A program made the position numbers and the translations under genes. From the NCBI GenBank assembly GCA_021521415.1, contig JAIQDT010000001.1, positions 496,001-560,000 of the forward strand: DNA of 64,000 bases. The letters are read 5' to 3'. The DNA is from Bidens hawaiensis (Eukaryota > Streptophyta > Magnoliopsida > Asterales > Asteraceae). The notes under the pieces were generated by a model. The model searched no databases. It was not told the DNA's origin and was given only the letters and a program-made list of their open reading frames with translations. Shown here one piece after another: positions 11,161-23,141 of this stretch (position 1 is the stretch's first letter; each line of letters starts with the position of its first letter).

Positions 11161-11600
11161 TCTATCTTCTAAAGGTTAGCGACCAAGGATGTGAGCATAC
11201 GACTAGGGAAAGTAATGACATCTCGTGTCAAAGAAAATTTGTAAATGTGCCCTCGAGGGTTAGCCTCAACTTGGTGTGACTTATCCGAGACCCACAAGTT
11301 CATACTTGAAGTGGAGTAATGCGAGTGAGGTTGGTGTACTGTCAGTGGCAGGTGAAGAATGCACTCGAATCTGACGAAACTAACTGCAAAAGAGATCATC
11401 ATTCCTAATGGATCAAATGCTAGATTCGTTTTGGTGTCTTCCTCGACTCCAGTGGCCTGAATGGAGTGTAGATGCTGATGTGATAATGAGGTTGATGTGT
11501 TCGTCGCCCGAGAAGAACGAGGTGGATAATGTTGACCAGCCGGTAGGCATTGTAATGTTCAGATGTGTTATTCCTGATGAGGATCGGTTAACTTGATATT
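11161..11600 (+). other. Coding-like fragment of unknown origin
   Basis: On the plus strand successive frames give protein-like stretches, the longest at 11408-11596 (starts MDQMLDSFWC, includes RLQWPEWSVDADVIMRL). Upstream, 11160-11400 also reads as non-repetitive protein-like sequence with stops. GC content is higher than its surroundings. I do not recognise a family. It may be a captured gene fragment or a decayed gag. Confidence 0.25.
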
Positions 11601-11649
11601 GATCTATGGAACCGAAAATGCATGGAGTTTGTTTCAGTGCCTTTCGGTG

Positions 11650-12035
11650 CCAATCGGTGAATGAAAATGAACAATTAAGAAGAAAAGATGTAGATAATTA
11701 CTCGTTCCAGCTCACATTACATTTCGGTAGAGTTTCATTACAATTCGGGGTCTCGTAAGAATGTGTGGCTCTTGTAGCTTACAAAAGAACTTATATATAT
11801 AGTGAATTTGGCTATACGCTGCCATACGCTTCATAATTCACTCCATTCGCTTAAACCTATCATGCACATAACCATATCCTTCCAATCTTAAGCGTATGGA
11901 AGCATGATGAATTATAAACCTAGCGTATTGCATATTTAAATCCACACAATAAAGCATATGATCATATCTAAGATTTATATAATATTCTAAACATTTTTAC
12001 TAGACCAAATACAAATGCGACTAGTTGTACTAGCA
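11650..12035 (-). repeat. LTR I, probable copia 3' LTR
   Basis: Minus strand starts TGCTAGTACAAC right after the PPT-like run at 12036-12047. A TATA box (CACTATATATATAAG, about 11796-11812) follows a U3 segment (11815-11925) that repeats the word GCGTAT five or more times in both orientations. The distal end is uncertain. Confidence 0.5.
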
Positions 12036-12047
12036 AATTCCCCCTTG
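12036..12047 (-). promoter_or_regulatory. Polypurine tract of LTR I
   Basis: Minus strand CAAGGGGGAATTT immediately before the LTR start, the position of a plus-strand primer. Confidence 0.55.
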
Positions 12048-12539
12048 ACAATTGTTAGAGTTCGTTAAGCTATAGTTTTGGTCGCTTTGCTTTCAGATGA
12101 TCTTCACGTGTGTCTTTATACACGTATTGACATGAAGAAATGGACTAACATACTCTCCCTTGTCATTAGCTGTATGTCTTCAATCCTTATCAGCATCAAG
12201 CTTTCACATACGATCAACATCTTCACTCCTTTTTAACTCGAACAATCTGCTATAACTTCAATTCACCGTGTATAATTATCATTCAGTCAAAACAACAGTC
12301 AATCAACACATTCCATCAATAAATTGAAAAGTTTATAATATTGATTTAGTATTTAACCATAAAATTGGATGAACAGGAATGTGTAAAGGTGCAACATTTT
12401 TTTAATACAATAAATCAATTTGAAAATGTATATCAATTGTCAGAAGAGCAAAAATAAATTTGAAAAAAAAAATATTTTTGACCTTTAGAAACTTTATGCT
12501 AAAACACACCCAAAAGAAAGTAGCATGCACATTTTAAGT
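12048..12539. other. Internal 3' remnant upstream of LTR I, nothing coding
   Basis: AT-rich; should be the 3' untranslated part of the element that owned LTR I. It is cut by the start of similarity to the Athila B LTR near 12510-12545, where AGAAAGTAGCATG is locally duplicated. Confidence 0.35.
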
Positions 12540-15500
12540 ACGATAGAATAGCCCCTCATTTCTAAGTGAGCATATCCTATGACATAACAGAAAGTAGCAT
12601 GCGCATTATAAAGTCAACCCTTTCCTAATGTCATGCTACCACGAGAATGTCAATTTGTGTTGGCAAGTAGTTTAGTAAAGTAGAAAGATTAGGATTGACT
12701 TCGATTTATCAAATACCAATTCTAACAACTTCGGGTGGTTATAGTTTAGTCACGCAACCTCCCCTTGGTTGATTTAAGTAGGTTATAATTACACATTCCG
12801 TTAACATATGATTTCTTTAACTAGCATGATATGCTAAGCAATCGTGTTAACGATGTTATTTCAGAATTATTAAAACTAGTGAAATAGACCATAACTTATA
12901 TCTCATCATTTATAAGTACAATATAAGGATCCATGTTTTATCTTAAATAAGTTATCAAAGTACTTTTTACCATTTCTAGTCTCCAAGGACATGTGCAAGT
13001 CATGAATGATTGTTACCCATCAACTTTGATTTATTGATTTAAAGTGATAAAACATTTTTCATCAAAGGATAATTGCAAAATAACTATGTACTTTACTAAA
13101 CTAAATCACATGTTCAATATAATTATCAAGTAAAACAAAGCTTCTTCATAGAATTTAGATGGTGAATGTCACACCCCAACCTACGGCGGAAATGCCGGGG
13201 CGTGAACTGATTGTCACAGCTCTCAAGGTACTATCATGCAATATTAAAGGTGGCAATATCTATTAGATTTAATTAAATAATCATTTACATCAAAATTAAC
13301 CAAAGTACATAAATTAAATTTAACCAAATATTCTAATTCTTGTATCTTCTTCTCTAGCATGCAACCAAAGTTTTCTTCAAATACAAACTTGAGAATCACA
13401 TCACACGATAACCTGCATATGCGTTAAAAATACAATAGGTTTTTGTCAACACAATGTTGGGTGAGTATAACACCATATTTGAGACACTATTTAATAATAA
13501 GTGAAAGTGCAAACTGTTCCTGTGAGATAACAGATAAGCCATAGCACATAACAATCAAATAACTATAAAGAAAGCAAATCATAAAGAAAGCAAAACCATA
13601 AAGAAAGCAAACCATAAAGAAAGGGCTCAACCAATCCATATAAATGGACATTAGCTACCAAGCAAGAACTAAACCGCACCATAAAAATGGACATCGGTTT
13701 CTGAAGTAAGCAATAGCATACAAATAAGCAAGTAAGCAAATAGCAAGTTAGGTAAACTTATAAACACACAAGGATAAACAGTTGCGGTTGAGTACTATAT
13801 AATATAAAAATATCTATGAACGCATATGTCCCCAAAATGGTTAAAATAAGTAAAAGAGGGGAGTGAAATACTCACCTTAGATTAAAGGCAAGCGAGTATA
13901 ATTAAGAATAAACGAGTAAACGGATAAGCGAGTCGTCCAATATGCGTCAAACAAGATAACTTATCAGAACTTGAAACTTTGTGATATGAAAATATAAATA
14001 AAAACGAACTTAATGCCGCTGGAATCAATCCAAACGGATGAGTAGAACTCTAGTTATGTCGAATTAAACGTTTAAGCGAGCTAGTATTGACCGAAAATCC
14101 GAACAGCGATTCGGAAGTCGAGTTTTGGTCAGTAGCCTTAAAATTTCGTTATGAGAATAAAAGTCTTCTGGACCGAACATTGAATCCGACCAAAGGTATG
14201 AGAAAACGTTAAGTCAAACTAGTTGACTATTTTGTTCTTTAACGAGTTTTAAACGATTTGACCAGTCAACACCCTTCAACCACCAAAATTTATTGAAGTG
14301 ATTGACTAGGGAATATATATGATTGATTTATATGTTTACAACTTACCCGGAAAGTGAAAGAATTGACGGAAACGATGAATCAAAGGTCCATACGTATGCA
14401 AAGTCAACCGGTTATGAACGTATCTTCAACTAATAAACAAAAACCGAAGAGTTTGAGGAGGGTGACGACTGAGAGTAGTGTTTTAGGGTTTAGGGAAGAT
14501 TTGTGTTAGGGAAATAATGATATGTTTATATAGGATATACTAAATCGATTTACATATGGTAACTTACTCGTTTAAGAACCGAATGAGTCTTTAATGATTA
14601 ATTCAATGTTATAAGCTGTAACTTTCGTTCTTGATCAAGGGTTTATGTACACGGACATGTATTTTAGTTGTATTAGTTTTCTTGGAGCTTAATTCACCCG
14701 ATTTATGCTTAAAATAAGTTATTTGCTTGCTAAAAACGAATTAGGAAACAAAATGATCAATTAATAACAAAATTGAGCCAATTAATAATAAAAATTCGTC
14801 TTTAATATTTAAGTTAAGAAAATGGACATGTTATAACATTATATAACTTATCTTGGGGCATACGTTTCGAGATTTGAGTCAAAAATAGTCCCTGTACTTT
14901 TATAAATGCGTTTTTTAGCCGTTTTAACTGATTTTAAGGGTTTTTAAGAACTATTTGGCATAATGAAAATTATGAAATTATAAAATAATTTAAACCAAGT
15001 TAAATACCAATAAATACAAGTTTTAAATAGTTCGAAAGATCCGAATTGCGTTACCGAATCGGTTTAAACATAAACTAATACAAATACGAAAAATCCGAGA
15101 TGTTACAGTGAATAATCTAACAAAATGTGGATGAATCTCCCTTAATGATGATAATGATGATGATGGACAATGATGATGATCTCCAAGCCTTCAAACTCTA
15201 CACAAAATCTTCAATATGAGTGTTTGTTGGTGTTTTTATAAGTGAAAACCTTAAAGAACTCTCTTCAAGGCACCTCAAATGAGTGCAACATGCTCCACTA
15301 TTTATAGACTGTCTGGAGAGAAAAGTACCACCCCGTGTCCACGTGTCCCAGTTGCATATTGTCAGATCGTACATGATGACTCACCACGTGGGTGTGCTTC
15401 TGAGGCACGCCCCCGTGCTTTTTATTGACATGTGCCTAAATTAGTTTTGTCTTATCTGAGGGTGACCACGGCCCTGTGGGCATGGAAGCATGGCCCCGTG

Positions 15501-15760
15501 CTTTTGTCTTCAGTGTTTGTCTTTTCTTGTTGATTTTTGTCTTTTCTTGTGTTCAGAAGCATGTGGGCGTGTTTCTTGTTTTTCTTGTGTTTTCTTCCAT
15601 TTTTCTTTATCTTTTCTCTTGTTTCATTTTTTGAGGCTTGGGTTTACCTGAATTTGCATTTTATTATGATAAGTAGCCTTCTGAGTTATGTTATTTGATA
15701 GAAGTTGCAGTTTTTAGATATTATTTGATACTAAAAAGATGTTTAATTTTATGTACATCA
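12540..15760 (-). repeat. 3' LTR of Athila B, truncated and split by a solo LTR
   Basis: 12540-13166 and 15108-15760 match 24018-25373 of the 5' LTR. It ends TACATCA at 15760. Lacks about 440 bp at its left end and some 70 bp beside the inserted solo LTR. TATA box CTATAAATAG (minus) at 15298-15307. Upstream (15330-15590) there are repeated CG-rich words such as CACGCCCCCGTG and CATGGCCCCGTG. Confidence 0.85.
13167..15107. repeat. Solo LTR H (gypsy-like), TSD GTGAA
   Basis: 1941 bp, TGTCACACCCC at one end and GATGTTACA at the other, flanked by GTGAA at 13162-13166 and 15108-15112. The undisturbed Athila B LTR on the right carries GTGAA once at the matching place, an empty-site control. No coding region inside. 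A TATATAAAC on the minus strand near 14527 hints at minus orientation. Confidence 0.88.
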
Positions 15761-15790
15761 AACATCCCCACACTTGAACATTGCTTGTCC
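15761..15790 (-). promoter_or_regulatory. Athila B polypurine tract
   Basis: Minus strand GTGTGGGGATGTT directly before the LTR start TGATGTAC. A second similar purine run (GGTGTGGGGAGGG, minus) lies near 17650-17670. Confidence 0.7.
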
Positions 15791-16276
15791 TCAAGAATTC
15801 TACTTATAATTATTCTCTAAAAGTAGCGGGTAAGGACCATAGCTTAAACATACCCAAAAGAGTTCCAATAAAATGGGAACAATATAACCAACCATAAATC
15901 GTAGGAATATATGTAGTGACAAATAAAAAGGAAAATTTGTTTTTATGAGCTTCTGTTTATGTAAAACGTCACGTTCTCCCAATGTTCACTCACGCTCGGT
16001 TTATATATCTAATCATACCTGTGATGTATGCATGTGAACACTCTTAGTCAAAATGTAACCTGTGATAAATAAGCTTGTAACAAGTTCAAATCTCCACCAT
16101 TGTGAAGGGTTGCATATATATCAGAAGGTAATTGGGGTTCGTTTTGTCTGAACCAGGATTGGGTATTTTGTGTTGGTTCAAGGGGTTTAGGTTAATGAGG
16201 ATGATAAATACAACTTTTGCTGATTGTCGGGAATATTAAGATGTCTTCAATAGTCAACTTCTTTTCTCCCGTTTGG

Positions 16277-16302
16277 ATATATATATATATATATATATAT
16301 AT
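16277..16302. repeat. (AT)n microsatellite
   Basis: About 13 AT units directly at the edge of the small TIR element. Confidence 0.9.
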
Positions 16303-16692
16303 GGGTTGGTGTCATTTAAGAACTTTTAAAAAGTTAAGAACTCTTAGGAACCCTTAACAAGCAAACAATTTTTTAATTTTTTTTATATATTAACATTATT
16401 TAATAGTAGTTTTATCATATTTTATATAAAAAGTTTTGATTACATATATTAATCACAAGTTTATATGTATGTAAAATTTATTTAGTAACAAATTTACATA
16501 GGTATAAAACAAAACATAGATATGTATAAATCCAATTTTCAAAATTGTAATCGTAGATATAGATATAAAAAATGATAAAACTACTCTCAAAGAACATTAA
16601 CATACAAAAAAGTTTATAAAAAACGTTAGTTTTCAAGGGTTCCTTCAAGTTCTTAAATAATTTAACAGTTCTGTAATGATACTCATCCTACA
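16303..16692. mobile_element. Small TIR element (MITE-like) in Athila B 3' region
   Basis: Ends form an imperfect inverted repeat of about 55 bp. The left end contains TCATTTAAGAACTTTTAAA and AGGAACCCTT; the right end reversed contains TCATTACAGAACTGTTAAA and AGGAACCCTT. The interior is AT-rich and non-coding. It sits in a TA-rich site consistent with a TA target duplication. Confidence 0.65.
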
Positions 16693-18117
16693 TATATAAA
16701 TATAATTTTTATTTTATTTTTTTTAAAACAAGTTAATTGACTCTTTTAAGGTCAGATCGCCAAGACCAGTTTTGTCGAGGATGTGAATCAATTCTTCCTC
16801 AATCCTGTTCTGAACACAACCCACAACTCTAATGGATCATTCGGCTTTAAGCCTAATAGCCCCCACCCTCATTAGTTCGGTATATTCATGTTGAGACGAA
16901 GTTTGAATTTTTCTACATCTTCCTTAGTGTGACAGTTTCTGCATCCTAAGCAACGTTCGTATCTTTTTTGCTCTTCTTCTCATTGCGCTTTTAGAAACTC
17001 CACAAAATGGTGGCCTTTGTTCGTTTTGGCGCCACTTTTTCCTCACCTCATTTCTTAAGAGAAAGATTCTCTCCTTAAGTCCTGGAGGTAACCTAGGTTT
17101 TGAAAAATGTATGTAATAAAGGAATTTGAAATCGAAAAAAGCATTTCCAGTTCTTTAGGGTCTGCCGGTAAAAGACCAGTGTTGTATTTTACCGGTGAGA
17201 GGGATAAAGTGGTAAGCTTTTGGTTTAAGGTTTTTGGGTTTTGTAATTTGGAGAATGGTTTGAGGTGTTTGTAACAATATTACCTTTTTCCTTATACAAC
17301 GCTTCATGCAGTCTTGAAATAAATAGTTGCGACGAGTTCTAAATCACACGAAACATATGACTCACTCAAATCTTTAAAAAAAAATATTTATATGGCATGA
17401 GGTTTATCTCACAGTAACGGAGGAATTGGGTATAAACGCCATATTTTGCATAAATTTATTCTCAATATACAAAACTTCTTTTTAATTTTTCACCTTTTTT
17501 GGTTATAATAGATTTGTAGTTGGCTATTTGCAAAAATATTTTCTTGGATTTGCTTTTGTTTTTGTCAAAAATAGTCTTTGTTTGCTACAAAAATTTTTGT
17601 TATTAGAGAATTTTATAATTATTTGAGCAAGCAATTGGTCAAGTAATTACCCTCCCCACACCTGAATCTCACATTGTCCTCAATGTGAAAAGATTCATAA
17701 AAAAATTCATATTAAGATTCATGTGAAGTATGTTGGGCAAAATGGAAAGGAACTTCCTTATGGGCTAACGAAATTTCGACAGAGTGTCCCCTGTTTTTCG
17801 TACGTTTTCCTATAGTGTACCTAAATCATAAATAACTGTACACAACCAACAAACATCCAAATCATAATACTGAAACTTATTATTATTGTTATTATTTATT
17901 TATTTTTATTTTTATTTCTATTTACAATGCCTAGTTTAATCATGGTCTTGGCCAGACCCTACTTCCAATTTGTTCATCGGTTCCAATATGTTCATCGTTT
18001 CTGGTGGAGGGTTAGTACCTCCGAGATGGTCTCGAATGCTCAATCGATGTATGGTTTTAATCGATGTCCATTAACTTCGAACTTGTGGCCGTTAGAATTT
18101 GAAATCTCAACTGTCCC

Positions 18118-18501
18118 TTAGTCGAAAGCTGATTCAACAATGTGTGGACCTGTCAAACGAGATTTCAACTTTCCTAGGAAAAGACATAAACGTGTGTTAT
18201 ATAACAATACACGATCGCCATCTTGAAATTTTTTATTTCCTTTTAAATGGGCGTCGTGTAAACATTTAGTCTTTTCTTTGTAAGACCAGAAGTTTTCATA
18301 GGCTAATGTTCTTAGTTCTTCGAGTTCGTGAATTTGATTTTCCCTGTTTTTACCGGCAGACATTAGATTAAAGTTCATTGCTCTGAGAGCCCAATAGGCT
18401 TTGTGTTTCAGTTCTACAGGTAGATGACATGTTTTTCCATAAACGAGTTTGAAAGGTGTTGTTCCTATGTGAGTTTTGTAGGTTGTCCTAAGGGCCCACA
18501 A
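18118..18501 (-). pseudogene. Athila B integrase C-terminal part
   Basis: Contains ALRTTYKTHIGTTPFKLVYG and LPVELKHKAYWAL, then ELEELRTLAYENFWSYKEKT, the conserved end of Athila integrases, finishing with LKSRLTGPHIVESAFD. Integrase inserts the cDNA. The ATG-like start is not real; the frame is cut off upstream by stops. Confidence 0.87.
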
Positions 18502-18846
18502 AGCGTCATCTAACTTTTATGCCCAATTTTTGCGATTCATTCCTATAGTTCTTTCTAGAATCCTCTTGATTTCTCGATTCGAGACTTCTACTTGCCCGCT
18601 GGTCTGAGGGTTACAGAAGTGCTAAGACTTTGTCCATTAGAGAGTTACAGAAGTGAGTTCCTCTGTCGCTGATTAAGGCTTTGGGGGTACTGAATCATGA
18701 AAATAACTTTTTCAGAAATCGTACAACTACTCGAGCATCATTAGTGGGAAAAGCTTGTGCTTCTACCCATTTGGAAACGTAATCGACTGTACAAGGATGT
18801 ACTTATTTCCGAATGAGTTGGGAAATAGGCCCATGAAATCTATTCC
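18502..18846 (-). pseudogene. Athila B integrase core, deleted and stop-ridden
   Basis: The minus strand shows the block around TPKALISDRGTHF and later EVSNREI-like residues across frames. The segment between the second and third catalytic acids appears shortened compared with Athila integrases, so a deletion removed part of the catalytic core. Confidence 0.65.
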
Positions 18847-19287
18847 TCATACATCAAACACTTCACAAATTTGAATGCCTTTTTGAGCCATCTCAGTTTT
18901 GGCTGAGATGTTCCCGACTCTTTGACAAGCTTCGCATGCTTGGATCAAAGCATTTGTGTCTTTATATATGGTGGGCCAGAAGAATCCTGCATCAAACACT
19001 TTTTTTACCGTAGTGGCGGTACTGTGGTGTCCACCAGTTGGTCCTTCATGGCTGTGTTTAAGGATATCCAGGGCTTCCTTTCCTGATACACATCTACGGA
19101 CAACCTGATCGACACTCATCCTAAACAAGAATGGATCTTCCCAGAAATAGAAATTAAGGTCCGAAAAGAATTTCTTCCGCTGCTGATTAGTTAGCCCTTT
19201 CCTTAAGATTTTACAGGGTAAATAGTTTGCGAAATCGGCAAACCAAGGACTTTCATTTTCCTCTTGTATGACTACTTGGATATGCAT
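18847..19287 (-). pseudogene. Athila B integrase zinc-binding (H2C2) region
   Basis: The HHCC signature is visible as HSHEGPTGGHHS and later CEACQRVG. Upstream is the tail of the RNase H tether (WFADFANYLPCKIL), all in one frame. Typical spacing for gypsy integrase N-terminal domains. Confidence 0.85.
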
Positions 19288-19784
19288 GAGAACTTCATGT
19301 GGAAAATTATAATTGATAATTTCCCCGTGATGTTCTTCTGAAGCTAGGCATTCTAAGCGAGAAAGATGGTTTGCGACTACATTTTCTGCTCCCTTCTTAT
19401 CCTTGACATCTATGTCGAATTCCTAGAGTAGGAGAATCCATTGGATGAGTCTTGGTTTCTGCATCTTGTTTGTTGAAGAGATATCATATGGCGGAATGGT
19501 CGGTGTAATCTATGGTTTTGTAAAGAACTAGGTAGAATATAAACTTTTCAAAGGCGAAAACTACTTCTAATAACTCTTATTCTGTTGTGGTGTAATTTTC
19601 TTGTGCATCATTAAGAGTTTTGCTAGCATAGTAAATTGGATGAAAGTGTTTTTATTTTCGTTGTCCGAGTATGGCTCCAAATGCAAAGTCAATTTGCATC
19701 GCACATGATTTCAAATGGAAGGGTCCAATCGGGTGTAGTCATGATTGGTGCGTTGACAAGCTTGTCTTTTAATATGTTGAATGA
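19288..19784 (-). pseudogene. Athila B RNase H, degenerate
   Basis: No long frame, but fragments follow the RT-proximal gypsy RNase H order on the minus strand between the RT end and the H2C2 domain. Assigned mainly by position. Confidence 0.55.
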
Positions 19785-20027
19785 TTAAACACATTCTTTA
19801 GAGAAGACGAATGGTGTGTCTTTCTCTAGAAGTCTGGTCATAGGTCTAGCGATTTTGGAGAAGTCTTTTATGAAACGACGATAGAATCCTGCATGACCTA
19901 GAAAACTTCTAATGGCTTTGACTGAAGTTGGTGGTGGAAGTTTAGAGATGGTTTCTATTTTTGCCTTATCAACTTCCAATCCTTCTTGAGATATCTTATG
20001 AAGGAGGACAATTCCCTCTTTGACCAT
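19785..20027 (-). pseudogene. Athila B reverse transcriptase C-terminal part
   Basis: Shows KAKIETISKLPPPTSVKAI, then RSFLGHAGFYRRFIKDFS and the LLEKDTPFVF block, the gypsy RT connection region. Confidence 0.88.
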
Positions 20028-20478
20028 AAAGTGGCATTTTTCTCAGTTGAGTACTAAATTCACTTCTTCACACCTAGCCAACATTTTGTCTAGGTTTTTC
20101 AGACAATGATTGAAGGAGTCTCCAAAGATTGAGATGTCATCCATGAAAACTTCCATAGAGTGTTAAATCATTTCAAAAAAGATGGCCACCATGCAACGCT
20201 GGAAGGTGGTCGGAGCATTACATAGTCCAAATGGCATTCTTCGGTAGGCGAAGGTGCCATACGGATCCATCAAGGAAACAGTAGAACATTTTTCCAAAAA
20301 AATATTCAAGCATTTGATCGATAAAAGGAAGTGGAAAATGATCTTTTCTTGTGACGTCATTAAGCTTCCGGTAGTCAATGCAAACTCGCCAGCCTGTGAT
20401 GGTACTCATTGGTATCATCCTTCTCGTTCATTTCAACTGTCATTCCTCCCTTATTGGGTACTACTTAAACTGTACTAA
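20028..20478 (-). pseudogene. Athila B reverse transcriptase palm and fingers
   Basis: Contains WRVCIDYRKLNDVTRKDHFP, YGTFAYRRMPFGLCNAP and, across a stop, EVFMDDISIFGDS at about 20115-20155, so the catalytic Asp pair (FMDD) remains. At least one frameshift separates the two main pieces. Confidence 0.88.
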
Positions 20479-20540
20479 CCCAAGGTGAATCTGAGATTGG
20501 GTAGATTAATCCTCATCAAGGAGTTTAATTACTTCCTTCT

Positions 20541-20930
20541 TCACCACATTTTGCATGTCGGGATTGAGACACCTTTGATGTTGGACCACGGGTTTGTATT
20601 CTTCCTCCATGAGAATTTTGTGAGTACAGAAGGAAGGGCTGATGCCTTTGATATCATGATCTTCCATGCTATAGCCTTCTTATGGTTTTTGGGAACCTTA
20701 AGAAGTTCGTCTTTCTGTTCTTTAGAAAGGTGAGATGAAATTAATACTGGAAGTTGATAGTCTTTTTCCAAAAAGGCATATTCGAGATGATTTGGTAGTT
20801 CTTTTAACTCTAAGGCTGGTGGTTCTTCGATTAATGGTTTTGATTTTTTATTGCACTCTGTGATCTCACATACTACTTCTGATTTTTCTTGATTATTAAT
20901 GATAGTATGGAGATTATCATGTTCCAACAT
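20541..20930 (-). pseudogene. Athila B pol segment upstream of RT
   Basis: Contains LELKELPNHLEYAFLE, a hallmark preceding RT in Athila pol, followed by LPVLISSHLSKEQKDELL. In polyprotein context this links protease to RT. Confidence 0.82.
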
Positions 20931-21047
20931 GGGTTTAGTGATGGTTTTGGTTAAGATTTATGTTTCTAGTCTGCTAGTGATTAAGGAATCTCGCACATAG
21001 CAACTCACGATAGAATTGATGATGTCGACACAATATAATGTATCATC

Positions 21048-21558
21048 GTGATGTTGTGGATATTACATATATTATCCTATGTCAAAAGTGATTGCCTCGT
21101 CATTGACCTTGAGAGTGAGTTTTCCGTGCAAACATCAATGATAGCTTTTGCAGTGGCTAAAAAGGGTCTTCCTAAACTCAGAGGTACACTTTTGTCTTCC
21201 ACCAGGTCTAGAATCACAAAATCTAATGGGAAAACAAATTTGTCAATTTTGACAAGCATGTTTTCAACAATGCCCCAGGAGGTATTTTACGGATCGGCCA
21301 GTTAACTGAATGCTCATGCTGGTGGGCTTTGGTTCTCATATCCCTAGTTTTGCAAAAAACCGCATATGGCATTAAGTTAATACTAGCTTCTAGGTCGGCC
21401 AGGGCATTGCTAACTGATAAATTTCCTATGACACAAGGGATAGTAAAGCTCCCTGGATCGGTTATTTTTGGTGGAAGCTTGCTTTGGTGGACAGCTGAAC
21501 ATTCTTCACTCAAGGTGACATGTGAGAGCTCCTCCAGATTCCTCTTGTTTTTCAACAC
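21048..21558 (-). pseudogene. Athila B aspartic protease region
   Basis: Shows LPPKITDPGSFTIPCVIG, then ADLEASINLMP where the usual active-site Gly (D-L-G-A-S) is Glu, and a downstream piece FPLDFVILDLVEDKSVPLSL ending in the GRPFLAT block. The active site change and a frameshift near 21240 mean it is inactive. Confidence 0.82.
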
Positions 21559-21657
21559 TTCTTTAAGGAATTTGGCATATTTTGGGATTTAAGCAATGGC
21601 TTCGATAAAAGGGATGTTGATGTGGAGTTGTTTGAATAGTTTTAAAAACCTCTCGTA

Positions 21658-23141
21658 CTATGCTTCCAATCTCTCCTTCTTCAGTCTTCCTGGGTACGGA
21701 ATAGGCGGAACATAGGTTTTGACTGGTTCCTTAGGTTGTACGGTGCCTGTTGGAATCAGTACTTCCTGTGTTTTGCCAGTGGCTTTCTTCTCTATAACTG
21801 GTTCTGAAGTTGGTGAGGCAACAGTGGTTGTACCGCTTCTGTAACAGCGTTTGCTGTCGCATTCGGGTTGGTGATTGTGTTGCTTGGGAGAGTTCCGGGT
21901 GTTCTTTCGGATAATTGTCGGGCAATTTGTCCGATTTTGGGTTTCTAGATTATGCAGTGATGCTTGTTGAATTATTAGGTCAGCTTCATGTTTCAGCAAA
22001 ACTCCGCTAATATCAACAGCTCTTGAGTCGACCTTCTTTTCCGCTTCATTTGTTTTGGTCATGATTTGGATTAACATTTCTTCAATTTTTGAGTAACTTG
22101 GATTCTGATGGCTACTGGAACTTTGGTCTTGAAATTGTGGTTTAGGCTAGAAGGATTGATTCATCCGTATTTTTTCGAATCTGGGTAGGGATTGAGTGTT
22201 ACCTCCGTCCTTCCAACTGAAATTCAGGTGGTTTCTCCATCCTGGATTGTAGTTGTTGCTGAAAGTGTTATTTTGGCGGGCGATAAAATCAACTTCTTCC
22301 ATGGCCATGATAACTTGTTTGCAGTCACTCGTCTTATGAGTTCCTCCAAAGGTGTCACAGGTGATCTTGGTTTTCAATAGTTCGGCTTGAAGTTGTTCGA
22401 TTTTTTTAGAAAGGGCTTCAAGCTGTGCGGTGACAAGAGTGTTAGAATCAACATGGTGCATTCCTTTGTCTATTGGTGTTGATCTTGGTGGGTTATATGC
22501 GAAACTCTTCTTTGCTGCATTCTCCATGATTTCATATGCTTCGTTAGGTGATTTGGATCCTAGGTCTCCGCCGGCGACTTGGTCGATGGCCTGTTTGTTT
22601 TGACTGGATTGTGCGTCAAAGAAAGTCTGTACTGTAACCACACACTCAGTCCATGATGTGGGCATCTTCTCAAAATACTTTTGTATCTCTCCCATGCTGC
22701 GTGTAACGACTTATCAGCATCGATTCGAAATCCGGTAATGCTAGGTCGGTATTTGGCAGTTTTATCAGGCGAAAAATATTTGAGGAAAAACTGTTCAACC
22801 ATCTTGTCCCAAGTGGTGATGGAGCCAGAGGAAAGAGATTCTATTCATTCTAGGGCTTGGCCTCTTAGGAAGAAAGGAAATACTTTGAGTTTGATCTGAT
22901 CTTCTGAACAGTTTTGAATTTTAAAGGTTCCGCAGATTCGTAAGAATCGAGATATATGAGAAAGAGGGTCTTCGTCGAGGAGACCATGAAATTCAAATGA
23001 ATTTTCCACCATATGAATGGTGCTTGATTTGATTTCAAAATTTTCGGTGATTTTGGGTGGAGCCACTCCATTGCCGTAGCCTTCGAGAGTTGGCTTGGCA
23101 TATTGGCTCATGTTCGGATCATTGTTTTGGGCCTCCATCAT
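21658..23141 (-). pseudogene. Athila B gag (Retrotrans_gag)
   Basis: Starts at 23141 with MMEAQNNDPNMSQYA, then HMVENSFEFHGLLDEDPLSH, FLRICGTFK and IKLKVFPFFLRGQALE. In another frame it continues with VEQFFLKYFSPDKTAKYRP and ERYKSILRRCPHHGL. It then runs on into a Thr/Asn-rich region with a knuckle-like KITCDTFGGTHKTSDC near 22320-22370 and a C-terminal coiled-coil-like piece (21658-22077). The main breaks are frame changes near 22700 and 22845. Confidence 0.86.

Larger units (their letters stand above)
15791..18117 (-). other. Athila B 3' region, mostly non-coding
   Basis: Between integrase and PPT. A decayed coding-like stretch on the minus strand at about 17080-16750 includes ERIFLLRNEVRKKWR, RRRAKKIRTLLRMQKL and RIEEELIHILDKTGLG; it may be the remnant of the extra ORF that Athila elements often carry downstream of pol, but I cannot assign it. 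The rest shows only AT-rich sequence, a microsatellite and the TIR element listed separately. Confidence 0.5.

Noticed and set aside
17927..18121. 64-codon plus-strand frame near the Athila integrase end
   Set aside because: Non-coding Athila 3' sequence; no motif.
20254..20733. Plus-strand frames opposite Athila B RT
   Set aside because: Antisense of conserved RT residues; no support as genes.
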